DNA from: an uncultured Saprospiraceae bacterium
Lineage (GTDB): Bacteria; Bacteroidota; Bacteroidia; Chitinophagales; Saprospiraceae
Direction of reading: 5' to 3'
NCBI GenBank assembly: GCA_938044055.1
Contig: CALIQO010000406.1
Location: forward strand, 1 to 6,331
DNA: 6,331 nt
The notes under the pieces were generated by a model that was given only the letters and a program-made list of their open reading frames with translations, was not told the origin of the DNA and made no database searches. Shown here piece by piece: positions 1-5,488 of this stretch; position 1 is the stretch's first letter; each line of letters starts with the position of its first letter. The position numbers and the translations under genes were made by a program.

Positions 1-1746
1 GTTGCTGATGAGTTCCATCTTATCCATTTTTCCATCTTTTAGATAAAGTAAGATCGTATCTGCAGTGAACTGAGTAGAATCTGACCACATAACAGGTTTT
101 CCAGACAAGACAAAAACAGAATCACTTTTGTTAAAAAGGCATTTCTCACTGATAGCATCTATCTCTCCTCTAAATATATTGACTGCACCGATGGCTTCAA
201 AAAATTCATTTTTCTTTGTCACCACTTCCTGGTTAGGAGATAAAGTATCTGGTAAGGGTATTATATCTGATTTAGAAGAATCGATGCTTATTACATTACC
301 TCCTGTGTCAACCATTCCTACAGAATCTGTGGTATCCATCACATCCACCATACCTAGGGAGTCTTGATGACTTATGGTATCCCTAGAATTAAAGGATTTA
401 TTAGTCTCCACAAGGGCGATAATTTTTCCTTCTAGAGTGTCTATGATCTCATATGATTTAAGGCTATCTGCCACAATCAATAATGGAGTAGAATCACCAT
501 CCATTAACAATTCAGGACGTCCACTGTAATTGTATGCTAGAAAATAATTTTTGTTATTGTCAATATCTATGTAATCTGATTTTAATGTCAAGTCAGAAAC
601 TGTATCAATATATACAACATCATACTCTGCGAATCCGATTTCTGTTTTTGTGTTGAACTCTATGTTAGAAGAAGTAAGGGTTCTACCATTGGTATTGTAA
701 TACCCATCTCCAGCTATAAAGAGTTCTCCTGTTTTGTCGTTAGAGATGATTCTTTCTCCTTTAATGTGTGTAGAATCGTCAGAGAATTCAGCTTGACCCA
801 GCAATATTAAGTCTTCTGTCTCTTCATTAAAAGTCATAGATTCTGCATCTGCCTTGCCATCTTTAGACACATATGATGACGACCCTGTGATTTCTACAGT
901 TCCATCTTTGCGGTAAGTAATAACCTCTCCCGTTACGATCTCATCGCCTTTTCGGTACTGGGCATTCTTCTGAAAAACGCCATTACCACTATCCAGTAAG
1001 TAATATCCAGATTCACAATAGATCTCACCATCTTCTGTTTTTATCCTTGTAGGAACGGAGAATTCTGCTTTCTTTTCCTCCGTATAGTAGGTCAGGTATT
1101 CTGTCCTAAGCACGAATTTATCTCCTGATAAAACCACGTCCCTATCGAAGTAACTTACTTTGTTTTCGATGTCAAATTTTCCATTTATACTCTGGAACTT
1201 GGTTCCATTGTCAATCATTATGGCTGTATCGTCATAGGTGGCAACCTTACTATTAGCATCATACAACATGGTGTCCGTATACAATTCCTGATCTCCACTG
1301 ATTAAGCTGACGTTTTCAACAAGAATAGCGATCGCAGAATCTATTGTGTAATGGAGTGAGTCGCAGAATATCTGTATGGTGTCATTCTGCAGGATTGTTA
1401 CATTGCCACTTGCTAAGAATTCTATGGCATTTCTTATCGCTCTATCGGCAAAAAAAAAAGTCGAGTCTTGACGGGCTTTAACATTTCCAGTTAGGTATTG
1501 CACATTCATAGAATCTTTTTCTTCTATGATTAGATTGTCGGAATTATAAATCTGAAGGCGACTACCAGCATCAGGAATAGTATCTACAGTACTCGTGTCA
1601 GCTTGTAAGGAAGGAACGGGAAGATTAACCTGTGCTTGAGATGATGGTGGTCCCAGCATCAGTATTACCAGTATATATATAGGAATCATTCTGATGTCCT
1701 TATAAGTTATACGGTATGTAAGCTTTATGGATTCCGAGAAATTCAT
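1..1746 (-). CDS. OstA-like (LptA/LptD N-domain type) protein, C-terminus cut off by window edge
   Basis: The minus-strand frame is open for 582 codons and leaves the window at position 1, so the C-terminus is missing. Residues 1-38 look like a signal peptide: a basic N-region (K8, R12, K16, R19), a hydrophobic core at about 21-34, and a likely cut after S-Q-A38. A second ATG at residue 20 (position 1689) would lose the basic residues, so 1746 is preferred. From about residue 65 onward the protein is a chain of short beta-strand repeats of the kind 'LTGNVKARQDST...FCDSLHY...LYTDTMLYD', typical of the Bacteroidota OstA-like family (PF13100) related to LptA and LptD. Such proteins are thought to carry lipopolysaccharide through the periplasm to the outer membrane. 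Residues of about 440-505 form a D/S/T-rich linker, after which OstA-like sequence resumes. The gene lies 71 bp behind the oxidoreductase and may share its transcript. Family assignment is by eye; the precise Lpt role is inferred. Confidence 0.85.
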   Translation of the reverse strand, partial: MNFSESIKLTYRITYKDIRMIPIYILVILMLGPPSSQAQVNLPVPSLQADTSTVDTIPDAGSRLQIYNSDNLIIEEKDSMNVQYLTGNVKARQDSTFFFADRAIRNAIEFLASGNVTILQNDTIQIFCDSLHYTIDSAIAILVENVSLISGDQELYTDTMLYDANSKVATYDDTAIMIDNGTKFQSINGKFDIENKVSYFDRDVVLSGDKFVLRTEYLTYYTEEKKAEFSVPTRIKTEDGEIYCESGYYLLDSGNGVFQKNAQYRKGDEIVTGEVITYRKDGTVEITGSSSYVSKDGKADAESMTFNEETEDLILLGQAEFSDDSTHIKGERIISNDKTGELFIAGDGYYNTNGRTLTSSNIEFNTKTEIGFAEYDVVYIDTVSDLTLKSDYIDIDNNKNYFLAYNYSGRPELLMDGDSTPLLIVADSLKSYEIIDTLEGKIIALVETNKSFNSRDTISHQDSLGMVDVMDTTDSVGMVDTGGNVISIDSSKSDIIPLPDTLSPNQEVVTKKNEFFEAIGAVNIFRGEIDAISEKCLFNKSDSVFVLSGKPVMWSDSTQFTADTILLYLKDGKMDKMELISN

Positions 1747-1764
1747 GATTTATTTTCCTTCCGG

Positions 1765-1772
1765 CAAATGTA
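1765..1772 (-). promoter_or_regulatory. Candidate Bacteroidota -7 box upstream of the OstA-like gene
   Basis: Read on the minus strand, these bases are TACATTTG, a full match to the Bacteroidota housekeeping -7 consensus TAnnTTTG. It would place the transcription start about 10-15 nt before the ATG at 1746. No proper TTG -33 element sits at the usual 19-21 nt spacing; only a TTA is nearby. If real, the OstA-like gene can be transcribed on its own as well as from the oxidoreductase upstream. The match is short, so chance is possible. Confidence 0.35.
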
Positions 1773-1817
1773 GGTCAATCGACAGTAATAACGGATAACT
1801 TAGGAAAATTGTGTGCA

Positions 1818-2939
1818 TTATTTCATTATAAATTTGGCCGCCTTTCTTCCGACAATGGACGAGATGGCTACTCCCATACCACCCATTCTCACAGCAAGTA
1901 CCCTTTGCTTTTCAGGATCATATCGAATTATGGGTTCTTTTTTATCAGCAGTTGCAAGTATACCACTCCACCAGTGCTCCATCTGGATTGATCTAGAAGG
2001 CAATAGTTTTTCTTGAATAAAGAGGGTGAGAAAATCTTTAATCTCTTGCGGTTCTCCGAATGTAGTTGTCGTTTCACTCTCAGGCCATTTATTCCTGCCT
2101 CCACCTATCAATAGTCTATTCCCTACATTTCTAAAATATATATAACCTTCATCGTAATGGAAGCAGCCTTCTATCTCAAGTCCGGGGATAGGATTGGTTA
2201 TTCCTACAATGTTTCTTCCAGGGACAATATTAATATCTGGAATCAATGATCGGGTAAATGCATTGGTACAGATGGCTATTTTATCATAGGGCATTACTAT
2301 GTTCCCATCTATTGATAACCGTCGTGTATCATAATTAATAGCGTTTACTTTACATCCCCATAAAAACCTAATCCCTAACTTATGGGCTTTTCTGATTAGC
2401 GCACATACCAGCTTTTCAGGATTCAAAGCTCCTTCGTGTTGGTTTTTTATCAGTGGGAAAGGGCTTGTTTTTATAGCGTGGGTATGTTCCAGAAAATAGG
2501 TGTTCTGTAAGCCACAGGCCCTTTCAAGTAAATCATTACACCAGTCAATTTTATTTTTGCAATTGTGAAATGCCTCTTCATCAGCATTCAAGAATAATTC
2601 ATATCCACCGCATTCCTGGTAATCAATTTCTGAAGGAGAGACATGAGAAAAAAGGGTCTGCAAACCTTGGTACCTCATAGAAACAATATCCTCAACACTT
2701 TTTTCATCATTCTTATCAAGATCACTAAGTATTTCAGAAACACTTCCGAAACAAGCGAATCCAGCATTTTTGGTACTTGCTCCATAAGGGCGCGGTGCTC
2801 TATCAATGATTAAGACAGGTCTGCTGGGATTGTAAACTTTGCACTCGATGGCAGTGAACAGGCCGACTAGACCGGCTCCTATAATAACGGATTGGTCGGG
2901 ATCAGAAAATGCCGCCTTTTCCCAGTAACTAAGGTTCAA
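1818..2939 (-). CDS. FAD-dependent oxidoreductase, DAO family, TTG start
   Basis: A 373-residue flavoprotein of the DAO superfamily (PF01266; glycine oxidase, sarcosine oxidase and relatives). The Rossmann dinucleotide motif is at G21-x-G23-x-x-G26, closed by the acidic ribose-binding residue D46 at the end of strand 2. It is followed by the GASTKNAGFACFGS stretch (53-66), typical of a Bacteroidota subgroup of these enzymes. The C-terminal R351-MGGMG-356 segment is the usual second FAD contact. No signal peptide is visible, so the enzyme is probably cytoplasmic. The likely reaction is oxidation of an amino acid or other amine, but the substrate cannot be read from sequence. The start codon is TTG: an in-frame TAA lies two codons upstream, and the first in-frame ATG is at about residue 88, inside the conserved domain. 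The N-terminal LSYWEK is shared by relatives as I recall them, which supports TTG. It is probably co-transcribed with the OstA-like gene downstream. Confidence 0.85.
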   Translation of the reverse strand: MNLSYWEKAAFSDPDQSVIIGAGLVGLFTAIECKVYNPSRPVLIIDRAPRPYGASTKNAGFACFGSVSEILSDLDKNDEKSVEDIVSMRYQGLQTLFSHVSPSEIDYQECGGYELFLNADEEAFHNCKNKIDWCNDLLERACGLQNTYFLEHTHAIKTSPFPLIKNQHEGALNPEKLVCALIRKAHKLGIRFLWGCKVNAINYDTRRLSIDGNIVMPYDKIAICTNAFTRSLIPDINIVPGRNIVGITNPIPGLEIEGCFHYDEGYIYFRNVGNRLLIGGGRNKWPESETTTTFGEPQEIKDFLTLFIQEKLLPSRSIQMEHWWSGILATADKKEPIIRYDPEKQRVLAVRMGGMGVAISSIVGRKAAKFIMK

Positions 2940-3045
2940 TTTTTATTAGTTTTGCAATGATGTGATAAGCAATCACTTAATATAATGAAGTGTTATAAAA
3001 TGTTTTCTAAAATCACTTCAATTGATAAGTTGAATCCATACAGTA
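2940..3045. promoter_or_regulatory. Divergent intergenic region between the oxidoreductase and DUF4293 genes
   Basis: This 106-bp AT-rich spacer must hold the start signals for both flanking genes. It contains a 7-bp inverted repeat, TGAAGTG (2986-2992) and CACTTCA (3014-3020), with 21 nt between the arms, and a further AATCACTT at 2971-2978. The right arm belongs to a 17-nt word that recurs upstream of the TPR gene. A TAGTTTTG at 2947-2954 matches the TAnnTTTG -7 consensus on the plus strand but lacks a -33 TTG, so it is weak. No clear minus-strand promoter was found. Operator function is inferred. Confidence 0.4.
3006..3022 (-). repeat. Copy 1 of a 17-nt word shared with the TPR gene upstream region
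   Basis: On the minus strand this reads ATTGAAGTGATTTTAGA. It matches 5426-5442 on the plus strand at 16 of 17 bases. It lies 66 nt or more upstream of the TTG start of the oxidoreductase and points the same way as that gene, as the second copy does relative to the TPR gene. It may be a binding site for a shared regulator. Both copies are AT-rich, so chance cannot be excluded. Confidence 0.4.
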
Positions 3046-3483
3046 ATGATACAAAGAATTCAAAGTATATTTTATTTATTAGCAGCACTTGCATTCGGAG
3101 GTTTATTTAAGTTTGCATTTGCGTCAAGCGAAGAGGCTATTCCACAATACCTTTCCGATCAGACATATAATATTCACGACCATATAGCCATAATAATTCT
3201 AGTTGTTCTAGGGTTAATCGGTGCCATAGCAGCTATATTCTTGTATAAGAATAGAAGCTTGCAGTTGAAATCAGGGTATGTAGTTGTTGCTGTAAGTGTA
3301 TTAATTCCGTCAGTAGCGTTCTTATTGTTATACCTAGAAAAATCAGTTCTAAATTCAGAAGTCGGTATTCATCCCGGTATCGGGCTATATCTGCCGATAG
3401 GTGCGTTGTTGTTCGGTATCCTAGGAAATAGATTCGTGAAAAAAGACGATAAAATAGTGAAATCGATGGATCGCCTGAGGTAA
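3046..3483 (+). CDS. DUF4293 family four-helix integral membrane protein
   Basis: A 145-residue protein with four predicted membrane helices at about 5-26, 46-67, 77-97 and 112-130. It matches the Bacteroidota DUF4293 family as I know it: the start MIQRIQSIFYLLAA, the basic IFLYKNRSLQL after helix 2, and the conserved C-terminal tail ending K-S-M-D-R-L-R. The length is normal for the family, and the protein looks intact. The charged end (KKDDK) after helix 4 is probably cytoplasmic. The function of the family is unknown and nothing here reveals it. The ATG is well placed, 23 nt downstream of the right arm of an inverted repeat in the divergent promoter region. The gene appears to be a single transcription unit, since a terminator begins within its stop codon. 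Confidence 0.85.
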   Translation: MIQRIQSIFYLLAALAFGGLFKFAFASSEEAIPQYLSDQTYNIHDHIAIIILVVLGLIGAIAAIFLYKNRSLQLKSGYVVVAVSVLIPSVAFLLLYLEKSVLNSEVGIHPGIGLYLPIGALLFGILGNRFVKKDDKIVKSMDRLR

Positions 3484-3511
3484 AACAGCCTCTAAATAAT
3501 GCTGTTTTTTT
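3482..3511 (+). terminator. Intrinsic terminator of the DUF4293 gene
   Basis: An 8-bp stem, AAAACAGC (3482-3489) with GCTGTTTT (3501-3508), encloses an 11-nt loop and runs into a T-tract ending at 3511. It starts inside the stop codon, so the DUF4293 message has almost no 3' untranslated region. Confidence 0.8.
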
Positions 3512-3666
3512 AGTTTAAAACCTGACAGTTAGATAATTATCTATTCTTAACTCGGTTTAAAGTGGCGATTTTTCTTTACATTGTAAGTTATAACAGGGCA
3601 TTTATGTCTTGTAGTGATTGAGTTTTAATATTTTGAATTTATTTTGGTCTTTAGAGAGTGTTAAGG

Positions 3667-3706
3667 AAAAGCCGGTTCCAGTGAGTGGGGCCGGCTTTTA
3701 TATTTT
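3667..3706 (+). terminator. Strong hairpin terminator with no gene in front
   Basis: AAAAGCCGGTTCC (3667-3679) pairs with GGGGCCGGCTTTT (3687-3699), giving 13 pairs including two G-T, with a 7-nt loop. The plus-strand tail TTTTATATTTT fits intrinsic termination. The DUF4293 gene already has its own terminator 160 bp earlier, so this one either backs it up or ends an unseen RNA. The A-rich 5' arm gives TTTTCC on the other strand, so weak minus-strand action against response regulator read-through is possible. Confidence 0.65.
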
Positions 3707-3881
3707 AGACTTTTCTATGAGTTATACGGAATGTTATCCTATTTTCTAGTTCTTTATTTTTTAGAGAGATCCTATTCCCTGTAACTATTATTATTCTTAT
3801 AAGTATATAATTATAGGATTCAAGGATTACACTAAAAGTTCAATTTTTATTATTCACACCATGCAACCTTTTAATATTCAG

Positions 3882-3907
3882 TAAGTCTTTAGAAGTAGAA
3901 AGACTTA
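3882..3907. other. Perfect 9-bp inverted repeat
   Basis: TAAGTCTTT (3882-3890) and AAAGACTTA (3899-3907) flank an 8-nt loop. It has no T-tail and is the first of three successive hairpins that end in the terminator at 3972-4004. It could be an RNA stem or a protein-binding palindrome. Confidence 0.45.
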
Positions 3908-3931
3908 GGTTATAAAACAAAAATATATTTA

Positions 3932-4004
3932 AAGAAGTTTGGGTTGCTACTACCGACGTAGTAGTGATACGGGAGCTGGAGTAGTCCAGCTCCTTTTATA
4001 TTTT
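3932..4004 (+). ncRNA. Candidate small RNA with two tandem stem-loops
   Basis: CTACTAC (3947-3953) pairs with GTAGTAG (3958-3964) around a 4-nt loop. Seven bases later comes the 9-bp terminator stem at 3972-3993 with its T-rich tail. TATATTTA at 3924-3931 matches seven of eight positions of the Bacteroidota -7 box and would start an RNA of roughly 65-70 nt. Two adjacent stems, the last an intrinsic terminator, is a common small-RNA layout. Neither a -33 element nor a known family was recognised, so the boundaries and the RNA itself are inferred. Confidence 0.25.
3972..4004 (+). terminator. Strong intrinsic terminator, plus strand only
   Basis: GGAGCTGGA (3972-3980) pairs perfectly with TCCAGCTCC (3985-3993) around the loop GTAG, followed by TTTTATATTTT. 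On the minus strand the stem is followed by CGTATC, so it cannot serve the response regulator as a classical terminator. No plus-strand gene lies in the 460 bp before it. Confidence 0.7.
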
Positions 4005-4027
4005 ATAAATCTGTTCCGTAGGATTCC

Positions 4028-4678
4028 TTAATTTTCTAAAACTTTGTTCTCCAGAGCGATTCTTACAAGACCGGCACTGTTTCGAGCATTTAGCTTAGCA
4101 AGAAGGGAAGATCTGTGAGACTCAACGGTTTTTAGGGAAATAAATAATTTTTCAGCAATCTCCTGGGTAGTAAATTCTTCTATAATAAGCTTAAGCACCT
4201 CTTTCTCTCGACGAGAAACCTTAGGGAAGAACTTAGAAGACTTATTAGAACCCTTCCTCTGTTTCATGAGGCCTTTCATGATGGTCTGCGTGACATCTTT
4301 ACTGAAGTAAGAGGTCCCTCCTTCAACTGTGCGGATCGCTTTTAAGAGTTCTTCTCTTCCAGTATTTTTAAGGATGTAACCTTGTGCTCCATTATTTAGG
4401 ATTTCAGTTACAAAACTTTCTTCATTAAACATGGATATAGCTATAATCTTAACTGGAGACTCTTTTTCCTTCAGTGTTTTACATACATCTATTCCACTCA
4501 TTCCTGGAAGGTTTACATCTAGAAGCAAGATATCGGCTTCATTTTCTTCAAGAAATTTCAAAGTAGAAGGCCCATCATAGCACCTCCCTACAACATCTAT
4601 GTCATTCTCAATAGTCAGGATAGAGTCTATTCCATCTACAAACATCGTGTGATCATCAGCAATTACAAGTTTTATCAT
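4028..4678 (-). CDS. NarL/FixJ-type response regulator (REC + LuxR HTH)
   Basis: A 216-residue, full-length two-domain regulator. The receiver domain (1-120) has the acidic pair D8-D9, phospho-acceptor D54 in LLLDVNLPGMSG, switch residue S82, Y101, and K104 in GYILKN. A basic, serine-rich linker (about 138-152) leads to a LuxR-type helix-turn-helix (153-213) with SRREKEVLKLI and the recognition helix around SLKTVESHRSSLLAKL. Phosphorylation at D54 should promote dimerisation and promoter binding in the cytoplasm. The ATG at 4678 starts the canonical MIKLVIADDH. Bacteroidota regulators of this type usually answer to HisKA_3 kinases with periplasmic TPR domains, and the divergent gene at 5489 encodes a secreted TPR protein, so the two may be partners. 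The target genes are unknown. The gene lacks an obvious minus-strand terminator, and no good promoter match was found upstream. Confidence 0.93.
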   Translation of the reverse strand: MIKLVIADDHTMFVDGIDSILTIENDIDVVGRCYDGPSTLKFLEENEADILLLDVNLPGMSGIDVCKTLKEKESPVKIIAISMFNEESFVTEILNNGAQGYILKNTGREELLKAIRTVEGGTSYFSKDVTQTIMKGLMKQRKGSNKSSKFFPKVSRREKEVLKLIIEEFTTQEIAEKLFISLKTVESHRSSLLAKLNARNSAGLVRIALENKVLEN

Positions 4679-4894
4679 ATAAGTAAATTATCTATTGGGT
4701 TTAAGGCGGGATTGAACGCGCACACAATATAAATACGAAGTTAGCTGCAATATACCATATAAAGTAGGGGGAAACCCCGAAAAAACAAAATGGGGGTTAA
4801 CTATGATGTATAGGCGAGTACTTGACCCCATATTTGTATCATACATTAATTGCAAAGGCATTAATTACTTAACTGAGAAAATAGCGATAGTGTT
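4679..4894. other. Divergent leader region with G/C tracts and a direct repeat
   Basis: This 216-bp spacer lies between the response regulator and the 77-codon ORF. Four short tracts, GGGGG (4767-4771), CCCC (4775-4778), GGGGG (4792-4796) and CCCC (4826-4829), can pair as 1:2 plus 3:4 or, alternatively, as 2:3. The first pairing closes a GAAA tetraloop. CATTAATT occurs twice (4844-4851 and 4859-4866), 15 bp apart. A 31-codon frame (4803-4898) begins between tracts 3 and 4. Promoter searches gave only partial -7 matches on either strand. Confidence 0.45.
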
Positions 4895-5128
4895 GTGAAA
4901 AAGAGTCAAGTCATTGTAGGAATATTATTAGTAGCGGTTACGCTAGGTGGTGACTACATGAAAGAGAACATCGCTGATACAACCAAGGTAAAGTTCGTCT
5001 TAGATAGTTATTATAATGTGCGACCATCCAGTACTTCACAGGTCTGGTTCGGTCGACACAAGGTAGATGCTCTAAAGAGAGCATCGTTCGTCAAATTTTC
5101 TTTTATCGGTTTACGGAATGAGCAATAA
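4895..5128 (+). CDS. Hypothetical 77-residue protein with an N-terminal hydrophobic segment, GTG start
   Basis: I do not recognise this protein, and it may not be a gene. The frame opens at GTG because an in-frame TGA lies seven codons upstream. A later ATG at residue 22 (4958) is the only other start. Residues 1-20 (KKSQVIVGILLVAVTLGG) look like a signal peptide or membrane anchor, which a random ORF would rarely have at its start. The remainder is basic and hydrophilic with no known motif; there is no lipobox cysteine. GTG as start is shared with the TPR gene. A 31-codon frame (4803-4898) ends by overlapping the GTG. If the TAA is read through, the frame stays open for 33 more codons, so a remnant of a longer gene is possible. 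The next plus-strand terminator is at 5323. Confidence 0.35.
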   Translation: MKKSQVIVGILLVAVTLGGDYMKENIADTTKVKFVLDSYYNVRPSSTSQVWFGRHKVDALKRASFVKFSFIGLRNEQ

Positions 5129-5195
5129 GAGAGTTGGGAGATTACTGAGGTAGTCAGTTCAAAAGCACAATTTATAAAATTCTGCCCTAGACTCC

Positions 5196-5218
5196 ATTAT
5201 CCAATTGCCTTGGATAAT
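5196..5218. other. Perfect 9-bp inverted repeat
   Basis: ATTATCCAA (5196-5204) and TTGGATAAT (5210-5218) flank the loop TTGCC. There is no T-tail on either side. In the plus-strand transcript it would be a stable 3' untranslated hairpin between the 77-codon ORF and the terminator at 5323; as DNA it could be a dimer-binding palindrome. Confidence 0.45.
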
Positions 5219-5322
5219 CTTCCAGCTTGATTATGCTCAATTATTTAAGACAACATAAGATATAGCCATTATTTATGGCAGAAAATACAATACTCATTGG
5301 GATTGACTATTGCATTCAAAGA

Positions 5323-5355
5323 AAAGCCCTCAAAAAGTTGAGGGTTTTCTTTTTT
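5323..5355 (+). terminator. Intrinsic terminator upstream of the TPR gene
   Basis: CCCTCAA (5327-5333) pairs with TTGAGGG (5338-5344) around AAAG, extended outward by one G-T and three A-T pairs, then TTTTCTTTTTT. It ends whatever is transcribed on the plus strand before it, about 195 bp past the 77-codon ORF, and separates that unit from the TPR gene. Confidence 0.8.
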
Positions 5356-5425
5356 CAACTAATCCTAAAATCAACTTAAAGGATCTTAAGAAGCACTCAA
5401 TACTTAGTAATTATTTTTCGTTAAT

Positions 5426-5442
5426 ATTGAAGTGATTTAAGA
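5426..5442 (+). repeat. Copy 2 of the 17-nt shared word, within an inverted repeat
   Basis: ATTGAAGTGATTTAAGA lies 46 nt before the GTG of the TPR gene and matches the minus-strand word at 3006-3022 at 16 of 17 bases. It overlaps a 7-bp inverted repeat, TATTGAA (5425-5431) and TTCAATA (5443-5449), with an 11-nt spacer. The position fits a regulator site or part of the promoter. Confidence 0.4.
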
Positions 5443-5488
5443 TTCAATAACCTCCCATGCAAGCGTCATATAATCATACATCCAGTCT

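Larger units (their letters stand above)
3512..4027. other. Gene-free region rich in hairpins, possible small RNA locus
   Basis: About 516 bp with no ORF of credible length on either strand; the only ATG-led frames are shorter than 15 codons. It lies downstream of both flanking genes, which converge on it. It contains a 13-bp stem at 3667-3699, a 9-bp stem at 3882-3907, a 7-bp stem at 3947-3964 and a 9-bp stem at 3972-3993. Two of these have plus-strand T-tails and look like terminators, although no plus-strand gene precedes them after 3511. TTTAGAGAG occurs at both 3650-3658 and 3760-3768, and CTTTTATATTTTA at both 3695-3707 and 3993-4005. No tRNA or known RNA family was recognised. Confidence 0.5.
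5129..5488. other. Intergenic region before the TPR gene
   Basis: About 360 bp without a convincing gene. It holds the perfect hairpin at 5196-5218, the plus-strand terminator at 5323-5355, the second copy of the 17-nt word at 5426-5442, and an 11-codon frame (5457-5492) whose TGA overlaps the GTG of the TPR gene. The part after 5355 should hold the TPR promoter; only one-mismatch -7 boxes (TATTTTTC near 5412, TAATATTG near 5423) were seen. Confidence 0.45.

Noticed and set aside
128..367. Plus-strand frame of 79 codons
   Set aside because: It is antisense to the OstA-like gene, whose frame has clear family features; no export signal or motif in the antisense product.
1809..2016. Two overlapping plus-strand frames of 60 and 67 codons
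   Set aside because: Antisense to the C-terminal FAD-binding part of the oxidoreductase and without recognisable features.
3512..4027. tRNA or known structured RNA such as 6S or tmRNA
   Set aside because: No acceptor/T-arm pattern or recognisable conserved core; only simple hairpins.
5129..5230. Read-through extension of the 77-codon ORF, as if a nonsense mutation had split a longer gene
   Set aside because: 33 open codons after the TAA are not unusual by chance, and I see no motif in the extension.
5275..5379. Plus-strand 34-codon frame starting MAENTILIGIDYC
   Set aside because: It reads straight through the terminator stem and T-tract at 5323-5355, so it is most likely a chance frame.
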